In this document: in pieces, positions 1 through 8,170 of the stretch | Layout of the letters: each line of letters starts with the position of its first letter | Numbering within the stretch: the stretch's first letter is position 1 | Program-made: the position numbers and the translations under genes | Origin: Desulfofalx alkaliphila DSM 12257 | GTDB lineage: Bacteria; Bacillota; Desulfotomaculia; Desulfotomaculales; Desulfohalotomaculaceae | Reading direction: 5' to 3' | NCBI RefSeq assembly: GCF_000711975.1 | Contig: NZ_JONT01000012.1 | Coordinates: 27,967-91,966 of the forward strand | Length of the DNA: 64,000 nucleotides | Notes under the pieces: generated by a model | The model's input: the letters and a program-made list of their open reading frames with translations, nothing else | What the model was told of the DNA's origin: nothing | Databases searched by the model: none

Positions 1-939
1 GTGGGGACCGGTGGAAGCTCCGGTGCTTCCCACATAAGCAATAACATCACCCCTGGCAACATGGTCTCCCACCGATACATTAAGCCTGGAATTGTGGGCA
101 TACAAGGTTCTAAACCCATAGGGGTGATCGATAATTACCGTTCTGCCATAACCGCTGCGATACTCCGCAAAGGTGACCACACCTTGGCCGGTGGCTACCA
201 CAGGGGTGCCGTGGGATGCTGCGATGTCTATGCCGGGGTGGAAAACAGAACGCCCGTTAAAAGGTGATTTGCGGTAACCATAGCCTGAACTTATGCTGCC
301 TTCAGCAGGTAACCCTTGTGGCTTGGCGGCATAATAGGCATTTCTCTCTGACACATCCTCCTTTAAGGACACTAAAATTTGGTTAATCTCATCGGTTTGT
401 GCCAGCAGTTGCTCGGTGCTGCCTTTAACCCTTGTGTAAGAGGTGTGCCAATCTTCGGCCTTAGGTGATGACTTAAATGCCAGGAAAGAAAGGACTCCTT
501 TGTCATCGCCATTGTTTGTATTATCTGACCGGTCTTCCGGGTTTAATTGCGCAATATCCCTGCTTACATTTAAGCCTGACCTGCTTACTGCTTCCCCTCT
601 GTCCAATATCTCCCGCACGTCTTTTTCCAAAAGCCTTATCTCCAGCATCTTTTGTTCCAGTTCCTGGGCTTGGGCCTTTAATTCATCCAGCTGTTTTTGG
701 CGCGTGGTGTCTTCTGCCTGCAATGTTTTTAGTTCGGCCATGTTGGCCTTCATGGCAGTGTATTGAAAATAAAAGCCAACAAGGGCTATTACCATGCCGG
801 CCATAAATAGCAGTGAAATGACCGGCAGCAGGTAAGGGATGCGTCTGCTATATGTGGATTCTTTTGAATGGGGAACATACATAATGGTAAATGAATTAGT
901 AAGTTTCAAGTAAATGTTCTTCAGCTTCTCTTTTAACAA
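1..939 (-). CDS. M23 family metallopeptidase (LytM-type murein endopeptidase), C-terminus cut by window edge
   Basis: Reverse strand, 313 codons visible. The N-terminus carries the sequence FTIMYVPHS, a motif common just before the membrane anchor of Firmicutes M23 proteins. It is followed by one membrane segment (about residues 29-50), a coiled coil (about 50-100) and the start of the LytM domain. The LytM zinc ligands are visible in VFHPGIDIAASHGTPV, and a later YAHNS begins the second motif; the rest lies off the left edge. I start at TTG 939 because AAGAGG sits 9 bases upstream and this keeps the VPHS motif; the first ATG (882) would cut it. Predicted role: extracytoplasmic peptidoglycan crosslink cleavage or scaffolding, possibly in sporulation or division. 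Family assignment is firm; the exact role is inferred. Confidence 0.88.
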   Translation of the reverse strand, partial: MLKEKLKNIYLKLTNSFTIMYVPHSKESTYSRRIPYLLPVISLLFMAGMVIALVGFYFQYTAMKANMAELKTLQAEDTTRQKQLDELKAQAQELEQKMLEIRLLEKDVREILDRGEAVSRSGLNVSRDIAQLNPEDRSDNTNNGDDKGVLSFLAFKSSPKAEDWHTSYTRVKGSTEQLLAQTDEINQILVSLKEDVSERNAYYAAKPQGLPAEGSISSGYGYRKSPFNGRSVFHPGIDIAASHGTPVVATGQGVVTFAEYRSGYGRTVIIDHPYGFRTLYAHNSRLNVSVGDHVARGDVIAYVGSTGASTGPH

Positions 940-1027
940 ATCAACCAACCTCTTAATTGACCTTAATTAAGTCTTATATCTTATACACCTTATGACAAAA
1001 TCCTGCCCGCAAAGGCTTAAAAAGAAT

Positions 1028-1053
1028 AAAGTCCCGTTTAATAACAGGACTTT
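1028..1053 (-). terminator. Rho-independent terminator of the flavin-reductase-like gene
   Basis: Inverted repeat AAAGTCC/GGACTTT with an 11-base spacer, followed on the minus strand by a T-rich run. It lies just after the stop codon at 1067. Confidence 0.6.
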
Positions 1054-1066
1054 TGTCCGCCCATAG

Positions 1067-1573
1067 TTATTCCTTAATGTAGCTGGCTACTATTTCTCCG
1101 TAATAAATTACGTGGAAGTCGCCCTTGGGGTAACAATCCTTATCGATCTTTTCGCTTATCAGTGCAGGCTCCATGGCCTGCTGGTAAACCACCTTGCACT
1201 CATAGTGCAAATCACATTCACCGATTATTGGAGTGTTGACCACCTTGGCAGGCTCCGGGGTAAAGTTGCAGGCACTGAACTTGTCTGTATCCCTGCCGGA
1301 TTTTGTGCCGCACAGGGCCAGCTCTTTCTTAAGGTCTTTATTGATGGGAATACTGACGGTAAACTCTTTGGCATTCTCCAGCATTTTATAGGTGTGCCTG
1401 GAATACCTTACCAGCACCATCAAAATTGGCTTGCGCCAGATAAAACCAATTGTGCCCCAGCCAATGGTCATGGTATTTAACCGGTCCCCATCCTTTACAG
1501 TAAGAAAAGCACCCTTTGGCAGTTGTTCAAGTACTTCTTTGGCATATTCATTGTAAGGCACATCTTTTCTCAT
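1067..1573 (-). CDS. Flavin reductase-like domain protein (FMN-binding split barrel)
   Basis: 168 aa, the usual length for the flavoredoxin/flavin-reductase-like family. The N-terminal half has the typical pattern: PKGAFLTV, then NTMTIGWGTIGFIWRKPILMVLVR, then a Y-S-R-H-T segment and a FTVSIP strand. CGTKSGRDTDKF follows, where the family places the flavin-contact loop. It probably binds FMN in the cytoplasm and reduces flavin or an acceptor with NAD(P)H or a reduced partner; the substrate cannot be read from sequence. It lies downstream of the THUMP methyltransferase on the same strand, 39 bases away, so cotranscription is likely. Confidence 0.85.
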   Translation of the reverse strand: MRKDVPYNEYAKEVLEQLPKGAFLTVKDGDRLNTMTIGWGTIGFIWRKPILMVLVRYSRHTYKMLENAKEFTVSIPINKDLKKELALCGTKSGRDTDKFSACNFTPEPAKVVNTPIIGECDLHYECKVVYQQAMEPALISEKIDKDCYPKGDFHVIYYGEIVASYIKE

Positions 1574-1612
1574 GTTGTAAACAGCTCCTTTGCCATAGGT
1601 ATCACCTATTGT

Positions 1613-2773
1613 TTATTTATCTTGTTCCGGGCTTTCATTTCTTTTGGGCGGCCGAGGGCCAAAATACTGGTAATAATCGCAGCGTATTCTACCGTTATAG
1701 ACTTTTCGCTTTTTGTCTGCCTTTTTTCCAAAATGCTTTTCAAAGTCAGTGTTTGACGTAATAATGTAATAGGACCATGTATCCAAGGGCAGGAAAGCCT
1801 TACCCATTTGCTGATATAACAATTCCACCTCAGGGCGTTCCTTTAATCTTTCACCATAGGGGGGGTTGCAGATAATGCAGCCGTATTTCTTTTTGGTGCT
1901 AAGATTAGCTACATCCATGGGCTGGAAAGAAACAAATTCATCCACTCCGGCTTCCCCGGCATGATAGCGGGCCATACTAAGGGCTTCTTTGTCGATATCA
2001 GAACCAATAATTTTTAGGGGCAAATCATAACGTGCCTCCTTGTGGGCAGCACGTCTTTGTTCTTGCCAAATTTTTTTGGGTATCCAAGGCCATTCTTCAG
2101 CGGCAAAATTTCGGGTTAAGCCCGGTGCGATGTTTTGCCCGATTAAAGCTGCCTCAATGGGGATGGTGCCGGTGCCACAGAGGGGATCCAGCAGAATTCT
2201 GTCAGCATTCCAATAGCTGAGCATAACCATGGCCGCAGCCAGTGTTTCTTTTATGGGTGCCTTACCGGTCAACTTCCGGTACCCTCTTTTGTGCAAGCCT
2301 GCACCGCTGGTATCTATGGTCAGTGTGACCACGTCTTTTAACAGGGCCACCTCAACAGTGAACTTTGGACCCGTTTCAGTAAACCATTCCAGGCCGTAAA
2401 CCTCTTTCATTTTTTCCACAATGGCCTTTTTAACTATGGCTTGACAGTCAGAAACACTAAAGAGTTTTGATTTAATTGATTTGCCTTCCACCGGGAAGTT
2501 GGCATCAACGGGGAGTAATTCAGTCCAGGGCAGTGCCTTTGTTTGTTGAAAAAGCTCTTCAAAGGTGGTGGCTTTAAATTCACCCACCTTTAGCAAGACC
2601 CGCTCTGCACTGCGAAGCCACAGGTTGGTGTGGCAAATGGCCTGCTCATTGGCAACAAAGGTTACCCTGCCGTTTTCTACTTTAGTGTTGTTGTATCCCA
2701 GCTGTTTTAGTTCATGTGCTACCACTGCTTCTAGTCCAAAGGCTGCCGTGGCTATTAGTTCCAGTTTTGCCAT
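1613..2773 (-). CDS. THUMP-domain class I SAM-dependent RNA methyltransferase (RlmL/YpsC-like)
   Basis: 386 aa. The N-terminal part (about 1-160) matches the ferredoxin-like plus THUMP RNA-binding region. The C-terminal Rossmann domain has the SAM-binding motif DPLCGTGTIPIEAALI (about 198-213) and the catalytic CNPPYGERL motif typical of N2-guanine methyltransferases. This architecture and length fit the Firmicutes YpsC family, whose E. coli counterpart RlmL makes m2G2445 in 23S rRNA. ATG 2773 has a GGAG site 8 bases upstream. The exact target base is inferred from the family. Confidence 0.9.
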   Translation of the reverse strand: MAKLELIATAAFGLEAVVAHELKQLGYNNTKVENGRVTFVANEQAICHTNLWLRSAERVLLKVGEFKATTFEELFQQTKALPWTELLPVDANFPVEGKSIKSKLFSVSDCQAIVKKAIVEKMKEVYGLEWFTETGPKFTVEVALLKDVVTLTIDTSGAGLHKRGYRKLTGKAPIKETLAAAMVMLSYWNADRILLDPLCGTGTIPIEAALIGQNIAPGLTRNFAAEEWPWIPKKIWQEQRRAAHKEARYDLPLKIIGSDIDKEALSMARYHAGEAGVDEFVSFQPMDVANLSTKKKYGCIICNPPYGERLKERPEVELLYQQMGKAFLPLDTWSYYIITSNTDFEKHFGKKADKKRKVYNGRIRCDYYQYFGPRPPKRNESPEQDK

Positions 2774-2806
2774 ATTGTTTTCTCCATTTTGCAGTTAATA
2801 TTATAG

Positions 2807-3043
2807 TTACTTTTGGCTATGTAAATAATCTACAAGTCTTTCGAACTGCATGTTTACAAGTTTCTCCACGGGCTCGTTTACCTCTTTGGCCCTTTTTTCT
2901 ATAACGTGAAGCTGATTTTGCAGGAACTCTTTTAAGATGTATTCACAAACTTCTTCTTCAGTTTGATTGTTTTTCTTAGCTATCTGCTCTATCTTTTGAC
3001 CTGTTTCTTCCGTAATGTTTAGTTCAAACCCTTGATCACCCAT
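2807..3043 (-). CDS. Small hypothetical protein, helical, charged
   Basis: 78 aa, rich in Glu, Lys and Gln, predicted almost entirely helical (ITEETGQKIEQIAKKNN...). The N-terminal part resembles the short helix-loop-helix seen in ribbon-helix-helix-type or chaperone-like small proteins, but I see no diagnostic motif. It precedes the RNA methyltransferase on the same strand, 33 bases away, and follows the repeat block. No function is assigned. Confidence 0.6.
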   Translation of the reverse strand: MGDQGFELNITEETGQKIEQIAKKNNQTEEEVCEYILKEFLQNQLHVIEKRAKEVNEPVEKLVNMQFERLVDYLHSQK

Positions 3044-3107
3044 AGTAATACACCAACCCTTTCTCCATTATTTAAAAAGATCTAAAGCAAGTTTTCCCAA
3101 CACTATC

Positions 3108-3420
3108 TTTCTACCCCTTGGGTATAAACCAAGTTTTTCTAACACTATCTTTTTGATTTTAAAAAAGAATTTAAGGAGGATAGTATAAGAAAAACTAAGG
3201 TTTCTACCCTTTGGGTATAAACCAAGTTTTTCTAACACTATCTTTTTGATTTTAAAAAAGAATTTAAGGAAGATAGTATAAGAAAAACTAAGGTTTCTAC
3301 CCTTTGGGTATAAACCAAGTTTTTCTAACACTATCTTTTGACTTTAAAAAGAATTTAAGGAAGATAGTATAAGAAAAACTAAGGTTTCTACCCTTTGGGT
3401 ATAAACCAAGTTTTTCTAAA
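3108..3420. repeat. Tandem array of about 3.4 copies of a 93-bp unit carrying long hairpins
   Basis: Units begin at 3108, 3201, 3294 and 3385 (periods 93, 93 and 91 bp; the last copy is partial). Across each junction lies a near-palindrome: GATAGTATAAGAAAAACT on one side and AGTTTTTCTAACACTATC on the other, with inner arms GGTTTCTACCC and GGGTATAAACC around a 3-base loop. Full hairpins occupy about 3179-3242 and 3272-3335, with a shortened one from 3363. Copies differ by only a few bases. The array fills most of the 519-base gap between the minus-strand gene at 2807-3043 and the plus-strand gene at 3563. An open frame crosses it only because 93 is a multiple of three. Confidence 0.9.
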
Positions 3421-3495
3421 ATTTTATACCAAGGGGTGGTAAATTGCAACCTAAAGTCCCTTTGGCAAAATAGTGGGTAAATTTTTTAAAATAAC

Positions 3496-3525
3496 TTGTT
3501 TTTATCCGGGGCAATCAGATATGAT
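3496..3525 (+). promoter_or_regulatory. Candidate sigma-A-type promoter for the gene at 3563
   Basis: TTGTTT, 18-base spacer, TATGAT; about 37 bases before the start codon. The -35 match is weak. Confidence 0.3.
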
Positions 3526-3562
3526 TAATTAATACGGTCTTTTGGTAAGGAGGTTAAGGGTT

Positions 3563-3862
3563 TTGAGTCAACTGGAGTGGGTAAAGAAACAATTTACTAT
3601 CATGGTGGTTTTAAAGGCTTTGGGTAGTGGGCTGGCCCAAATAGGCATTTGGTATGCAGATATGGGCCCTGCCGTAGGAATTGTGATAATGCCGGCCTTA
3701 ATATACTTTATTGGTAGCTTGGCCATAAGAACCTTTGTCACGGAAGAGCGAGCTCCTGCACTGGCCAGGGTTGTCAAATTGTTTTATATGTTCCTCATTT
3801 TGTCTTTGATAGGCAACCTGGCATCATTTTTAATAAACATCGGCTACTTAAAAACCTTATAA
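3563..3862 (+). CDS. Small integral membrane protein, unknown function
   Basis: 99 aa from TTG 3563, chosen because AAGGAGG (3547-3553) lies 9 bases upstream; an earlier in-frame TTG at 3542 precedes that site. Three hydrophobic segments are visible (about 12-30, 35-55 and 70-95), the middle one containing GPAVGIVIMPALIYFIGSLAIR. No recognised motif. A strong hairpin follows it, before spoIIR, so it is probably monocistronic. Function unknown. Confidence 0.65.
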   Translation: MSQLEWVKKQFTIMVVLKALGSGLAQIGIWYADMGPAVGIVIMPALIYFIGSLAIRTFVTEERAPALARVVKLFYMFLILSLIGNLASFLINIGYLKTL

Positions 3863-3891
3863 ACTTTACATAGGATGTATAAGAAACCTGT

Positions 3892-3937
3892 AAACACCCC
3901 ATACTATTACTAATTAGTTAGTGGTATTGGGGTGTTT
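3892..3937 (+). terminator. Hairpin between the membrane protein gene and spoIIR; its right arm holds the spoIIR ribosome-binding site
   Basis: AAACACCCCA (3892-3901) pairs with TGGGGTGTTT (3928-3937), and a T-run follows, so it can act as a terminator. The GGGGTG at 3929-3934 is also the only Shine-Dalgarno-like sequence for the ATG at 3943 (8-base spacing), so a transcript reading through would bury it. Confidence 0.6.
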
Positions 3938-3942
3938 TAATT

Positions 3943-4515
3943 ATGTGTAATACTAAAAAGGCAGTGCTAATTATATTTTTAGTAATGGCAATGATGACGG
4001 CAGTGTATAACTATAATGCACAGCAAGACTATGCCCGGGATTTAATAAGGTTTCATGTTATACCCAATAGTGACACCATAGAGGATCAAATGCTTAAACT
4101 TACCATTAGGGATATTGTGATAAAGGAAATGAAGGCAAAGTTTGAAAAGGTAGAAAGCAAAGAAGAAGCGATCTTGGTCACAAAAGAAAATTTAAGTGAA
4201 ATTAAAAAATTGGCCGAGGAGCAAATTGCCCTTGCAGGTAAAAACTATAAGGTAGAAGTTCAGCTGGGGGACTATCAATTTCCTGAACGGACCTATGGAG
4301 ATATAAGGCTGCCCCAGGGCAAATACCAGGCTGTGCGCTTGATAATTGGCGAAGGTAAGGGACAAAACTGGTGGTGTGTCTTGTTTCCGCCCCTGTGCTT
4401 TGTGGACGGGGTAGAAAGCCTTACCGAAGGCCGGCAGGCAAAGGGTGTAAAGGTGTTTGAACGGGATGACATTGAATTTCGGCTGCGCTCTTTAGAATTC
4501 CTTAATGGCAAATAG
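3943..4515 (+). CDS. spoIIR: Stage II sporulation protein R (SpoIIR)
   Basis: 190 aa, close to the family length. An N-terminal hydrophobic segment (about 5-22) works as signal or anchor. The family core IRFHVIPNSDTIEDQMLK and the C-terminal NWWCVLFPPLCFVD are both present. In Bacillus, SpoIIR is made in the forespore, exported to the intermembrane space, and triggers SpoIIGA to process pro-sigma-E in the mother cell. I did not find a convincing sigma-F promoter. The start ATG 3943 depends on a Shine-Dalgarno sequence inside a hairpin arm. Its presence implies an endospore former. Confidence 0.93.
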   Translation: MCNTKKAVLIIFLVMAMMTAVYNYNAQQDYARDLIRFHVIPNSDTIEDQMLKLTIRDIVIKEMKAKFEKVESKEEAILVTKENLSEIKKLAEEQIALAGKNYKVEVQLGDYQFPERTYGDIRLPQGKYQAVRLIIGEGKGQNWWCVLFPPLCFVDGVESLTEGRQAKGVKVFERDDIEFRLRSLEFLNGK

Positions 4516-4598
4516 CCATTAGCAATTTGTAAATTAGGGGTTTAAATTTATTAAATTCGGAAAGACTGAAAATATTTACCACCTAAAGGAGTGATTGC

Positions 4599-4922
4599 GT
4601 GAATTTTAAAGAGATTGATGAGAAGGCAGCCTTGGAATTTTTTGAAATGCTTAAGGATGCTCCCACCATTAGGGAGATTATTGACACCTATCCCGGTGTG
4701 GAGAACTTAATTCATGTGATGACAGCACAACTGACAACACATTTTTTACTGCCTTACTTGGAAAACAATTTGGCGGTGGAAGACCTGGTGGAATCAATTA
4801 GAAGGTACTTAATTACAGCCCTGGCCTTTGGCATCATACTTCACCGCAACGATGTGGCCACAGATTATATTTTAGACTTATATAACAAGGACAGTTACAA
4901 AGATGAAAACAGTGCCGGTTAA
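4599..4922 (+). CDS. Hypothetical protein
   Basis: 107 aa from GTG 4599, with AAAGGAGTG just upstream. Predicted helical: an acidic N-terminal helix (EIDEKAALEFFEMLKDAP), then ENLIHVMTAQLTTHFLLPYLENNLAVEDLVESIRRYL. No membrane segment or metal motif. Transcription ends at the hairpin immediately after its stop. I do not recognise the family. Confidence 0.65.
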   Translation: MNFKEIDEKAALEFFEMLKDAPTIREIIDTYPGVENLIHVMTAQLTTHFLLPYLENNLAVEDLVESIRRYLITALAFGIILHRNDVATDYILDLYNKDSYKDENSAG

Positions 4923-4926
4923 ATGG

Positions 4927-4953
4927 TGACACCCCTGCTTCTAAGGGGTGTCA
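4927..4953. terminator. Bidirectional terminator between converging genes
   Basis: TGACACCCC/GGGGTGTCA stem with T-runs on both strands. It overlaps the last codons of the minus-strand gene. Confidence 0.75.
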
Positions 4954-5276
4954 TTTTGTTCGTTATTGAGGTAATTGTCTTCAATCCAGCTTTTTATTTC
5001 ATCGTCAATGTTGTACAAGCCGTCATGGGACACATCAATATCACCGCAGGCGGTGGTGCATTGATTGCGGACCGCCTGCAGCAGCAGATCCTTAGGGGGC
5101 TGTTTTTCTAATGTTACGGTGTAACTGCTGTAGGGCCCAATGCGGTAAAGCACCAAACGGGGGGTTCCCTTATACAGGTCTATAACAAAGGTAATACCCA
5201 CCTGGCGCTTATTTTTAAATTCATTTTCCAGATCAAAGGTCCATTGAATGTGGGGAAGGGCATCCCTTGCATACAT
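4941..5276 (-). CDS. Hypothetical protein
   Basis: 111 aa when started at ATG 5276, which has AAAAGGTG 8 bases upstream. The open frame continues to 5348 and would add a hydrophobic leader, so a membrane-anchored form cannot be excluded. It is a mixed alpha/beta soluble protein with strands such as GITFVIDLYKGTPRLVLYRIG and two cysteines in NQCTTACGD. The stop lies inside the shared terminator. No family recognised. Confidence 0.55.
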   Translation of the reverse strand: MYARDALPHIQWTFDLENEFKNKRQVGITFVIDLYKGTPRLVLYRIGPYSSYTVTLEKQPPKDLLLQAVRNQCTTACGDIDVSHDGLYNIDDEIKSWIEDNYLNNEQNDTP

Positions 5277-5449
5277 AGTTATCACACACCTTTTCATAGT
5301 TAAGGGTAGAATCAAGGTAAAAAAGAAAATTATTCCTCCGGCTATCAATATTTTGCCCGTTTTTATAGTTTTTAAAGGTATTAATTGATGAATGTCGAAG
5401 TAAATTTATGTGCTCGATATAGCATACACAAAAAATCAGGTGATGGAAT

Positions 5450-6178
5450 ATGAGCGATAATAGATACTTTTCTAAAGAGGATAAATTTAACTTTGCCTGC
5501 CATCAAGGGCTTGCCTGCTTTAATAGCTGCTGCCGTGACATCAGTATATTTTTATCGCCCTATGACGTGTTGCGGTTAAAAAAGGCCCTGCAAATATCAT
5601 CCCAGCAATTTTTAGACCAATATACATACATAATAAATACCGGATCCGGTTTTCCCATGGTGGTGATCCGCATGCCGGAAGAAAATGACAAACGATGCCC
5701 CTTTGTCACTGATAAGGGCTGCAGCGTATATCAAGCGAGGCCTTGGTCCTGTAGGATGGCACCGGTGGATATCAAAGGAGAAAATCAATTTGGATTTTGT
5801 TTTGACAGCAGCCAATGCCAGGGGCTTTTAGAAAATAAGCAGTGGACCGTTAATGAGTGGGCAGAAAACCAAGGGGTTGACCTGGAACAAAAAATAGAAA
5901 AAACCTTTAATGAGATACCCGCCCGGGTTAAGTTTACAGGTTTGTCTGCCATAGACAGGCATATTAGAGAAATGTTTTTGATGGCCTGCTATAACCTGGA
6001 CAAGTTTCGCCGCTTTATTTTTGATAGCAGTTTTTTACACTTGTTTGAGATTCCCGAGGATGTGGCCGAGAGGATAAAAGATAATGACCTAGAGTTGATG
6101 GAATTTGGTTTTGATTGGCTGGTAAATCACCTGGATATAAGAAAATCCATTGCCGTTAGGGACCAGGTGTTTGGCTAA
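5450..6178 (+). CDS. YkgJ family cysteine-cluster protein
   Basis: 242 aa. The signature cysteine set is clear: CHQGLACFNSCCRDI near residues 17-31, then CPFVTDKGCSVYQARPWSCRMAP near 82-104. These are the eight-cysteine-type ligands of the YkgJ family, thought to bind zinc or an Fe-S cluster. The C-terminal half is longer than in minimal YkgJ proteins and helical. ATG 5450 follows GGTGATGGAATATG. The function of the family is unproven. Confidence 0.85.
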   Translation: MSDNRYFSKEDKFNFACHQGLACFNSCCRDISIFLSPYDVLRLKKALQISSQQFLDQYTYIINTGSGFPMVVIRMPEENDKRCPFVTDKGCSVYQARPWSCRMAPVDIKGENQFGFCFDSSQCQGLLENKQWTVNEWAENQGVDLEQKIEKTFNEIPARVKFTGLSAIDRHIREMFLMACYNLDKFRRFIFDSSFLHLFEIPEDVAERIKDNDLELMEFGFDWLVNHLDIRKSIAVRDQVFG

Positions 6179-6252
6179 GTTATTGATGGGTTTACACCCC
6201 ATAGCAATAAAAATAGTAATAAAACAAAATTTTGCAAGGGAGGTCAATACTT

Positions 6253-6579
6253 ATGATGGAAAAATTAGAAGCAAAGGCTAAAGAATTAGGTGAACTGATC
6301 ACCCATACCGAAGAGTACAAAGCAGTGAAGCAAAAGCAAGCTGCCATGATGGAAGATGAAGAGTCCATGGGTTTGTTAATGAATTTTCAAAAGCTGCAAA
6401 AGGAAAACTATGCTAAAAGGCAAAACAACACGCTGACCGAGGAAGATATCAAAGCGGTGGAGCAAGCTGAGTTATCAATGTTGGAAAATGATAAAATTAG
6501 AGAATTACATGAGGCACAAACTGCCTTTCAATCGCTGCTAAATGCAGTGATGAAAGAAATTGTTGCTGCCAGCCGGTAA
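6253..6579 (+). CDS. YlbF/YmcA-like family protein
   Basis: 108 aa from ATG 6253 (AAGGGAGGT 9 bases upstream). All helical, with the layout of the YlbF family: N-terminal helix MEKLEAKAKELGELITHTEEYKAVKQKQ, middle FQKLQKENYAKRQ and a final AQTAFQSLLNAVMKEI. In B. subtilis YlbF, YmcA and YaaT form an Fe-S complex that modulates RNase Y and phosphorelay output. Only one such gene is seen here, so a direct functional transfer is uncertain. Confidence 0.75.
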   Translation: MMEKLEAKAKELGELITHTEEYKAVKQKQAAMMEDEESMGLLMNFQKLQKENYAKRQNNTLTEEDIKAVEQAELSMLENDKIRELHEAQTAFQSLLNAVMKEIVAASR

Positions 6580-6595
6580 TTAAATATGAGTATAA

Positions 6596-6628
6596 AAGCC
6601 CCAATTTCTCTTGTTGAAATTGGGGCTT
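6596..6628. terminator. Terminator after the YlbF-like gene
   Basis: AGCCCCAATTTC/GAAATTGGGGCT stem with a short loop and a following T-rich tract. It also faces the converging gene at 6653. Confidence 0.75.
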
Positions 6629-6652
6629 CAACTATTTATACAGTAATTAATT

Positions 6653-7417
6653 TTAAATTAACTTATAGAAGAGAGAAACCAGGGCCAGCATGATTACCAA
6701 TGGGCCGGTGTAAAGGTATACTTTGTCCTTGACCCGGCGGCCGAGTCTGATAAGAGATACAGCCCACACAAAAATAAAGATATTTGTTAATATCATTAAG
6801 CCTTGCTGGGTAAGAGGCAGCAGCAAAAGGAAAAAAGCCAGGGCATCCAGCAATAACCAGCTGGAATTATCTTTTAAAATTATCGAAAACCGCTCATTTT
6901 CTACACCGACTCCTTGAACCCCCACCACAACTGAAGCCAGGTATAATAACCACAGCGGCCCCATGGCAATTACACCCTGCTGTCGTATTTCTGCAAAGCC
7001 ATAGTGAAAAAAGGTGAAGGATGCTGCCAAAAGGGAAAAGGCCACCGCCACCACACCCATCACCTTAAAAACGGCGGCAAAATGCCGGCCGCTATTAACC
7101 CTATGCTTGGATAGGTGTACCATTATCTGGCCAATCAGTAATAGAACAAAGGGAATGACCGCCAATGCCACCCTTGACTGATAGCTGTCGGCATATATGT
7201 AATATAAATATCCGGTGAGCAGGGTCGTTGCACTGAGTAAGGCAATTGGCAGTAATAAAGCTGATTTCCGGGTGTAGGTTAAATAAAACACTGCCCCAAC
7301 AAAAAAAGCGGCTGACAATATTACTGGGGGAAATGCCGCCCGTGCCGCCACCAGCCAAGCTGCCGCCGCCAGGGCAGAAAATAATGCTATGCCCTGTGCC
7401 CAAGGGGATTTAAACAA
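6653..7417 (-). CDS. Integral membrane protein, unknown
   Basis: 254 aa from TTG 7417 with GGAGG 10 bases upstream. Seven to eight hydrophobic segments are spread over the whole length with few charged residues; a basic loop (SKHRVNSGRHF) lies near residue 105. No transporter or enzyme motif recognised. It is divergent from the lipoprotein gene at 7581. Function unknown. Confidence 0.65.
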   Translation of the reverse strand: MFKSPWAQGIALFSALAAAAWLVAARAAFPPVILSAAFFVGAVFYLTYTRKSALLLPIALLSATTLLTGYLYYIYADSYQSRVALAVIPFVLLLIGQIMVHLSKHRVNSGRHFAAVFKVMGVVAVAFSLLAASFTFFHYGFAEIRQQGVIAMGPLWLLYLASVVVGVQGVGVENERFSIILKDNSSWLLLDALAFFLLLLPLTQQGLMILTNIFIFVWAVSLIRLGRRVKDKVYLYTGPLVIMLALVSLFYKLI

Positions 7418-7580
7418 GGATAAAGCACCTCCGCTTATGGGTATAAATGACAGTATAGGTAACTGCCGTTTTGCTGTTATAATAATTATAGTAACATTAT
7501 ATAAAAAGATTTTGGCTTTGGAAACGCACTTGTGGTATATTCCGTCATATATATAAAATAAGCTTAGGGAGAAATGGCAT

Positions 7581-8105
7581 ATGAAAGAAAAGGTGATGGC
7601 GGCTCTGTTGGCGGTTTTGCTGGTGCTGGCATCGGGTTGCGGCGCCGGCGGTTTTGCACAGGGTAATGATGCCCCAAGCGGTGAAGCAGGCAGTGTTACC
7701 GTTCAGCCGGAAAAGTTTACGGATGAGGAGTTGGAAGCGGTGGCCCGTGAGGCAGTGAGTGTTGGGCTAAAGGCAAAGCCCGATAAAGAACTTGAGCAGT
7801 GGATAGATAATCAAAAGAAAAACCCCGGCGTATGGACTTACCGCCACCGTGATGCCCGGGTGATAATGATTGCCATGGGTGAGCAGCCCACCGGGGGTTA
7901 TGGGGTGCTGGTGGATGAACCGGAGCTGAAGGAGGGGACTGCCCATATAAATGCAGAGTTCAAAAGCCCCGGACCCAATGACTTTACCATTCAAGTAATA
8001 ACCTATCCCTATGAAATAATTTTTGTCCACGATGATAAATTAAATGTAAACCTAAATATAATAGAAGGTAGTAGTAAAAAGAGCGTCTTAATACCGGCAC
8101 CATAA
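7581..8105 (+). CDS. Lipoprotein with PrcB C-terminal-type domain
   Basis: 174 aa. The signal peptide ends in a lipobox (VLASGC, Cys about residue 20), so it is a lipid-anchored surface protein. The C-terminal region has the PrcB_C pattern around GEQPTGGYGVLVDEPEL and a following beta-strand pair. In Treponema, PrcB inhibits the dentilisin protease complex; in Firmicutes this domain is common but uncharacterised. A possible promoter TTGGCT, 18 bases, TATATT lies just upstream. The hairpin at 8139-8170 ends the unit. Confidence 0.8.
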   Translation: MKEKVMAALLAVLLVLASGCGAGGFAQGNDAPSGEAGSVTVQPEKFTDEELEAVAREAVSVGLKAKPDKELEQWIDNQKKNPGVWTYRHRDARVIMIAMGEQPTGGYGVLVDEPELKEGTAHINAEFKSPGPNDFTIQVITYPYEIIFVHDDKLNVNLNIIEGSSKKSVLIPAP

Positions 8106-8138
8106 AAAACCATAATGTCCGGCAATAAAACTGATAAT

Positions 8139-8170
8139 GTAAAAAGGGCGCCAAGGCGCCCTTTTTACAT
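8139..8170. terminator. Bidirectional terminator
   Basis: Perfect stem TGTAAAAAGGGCGCC / GGCGCCCTTTTTACA with a 2-base loop between converging genes. It overlaps the last codons of the minus-strand gene. Confidence 0.8.

Noticed and set aside
1..267. Plus-strand open frame at the left edge
   Set aside because: It is the complement of a clear M23 peptidase on the minus strand, with matching LytM motifs.
3068..3331. Minus-strand 87-codon frame across the repeats
   Set aside because: It consists only of 31-aa repeats that exist because the DNA period (93) is a multiple of three; no ribosome site, and the 91-bp third unit breaks it.
3108..3420. CRISPR array
   Set aside because: Units are tandem without unique spacers, and no cas genes are in the window.
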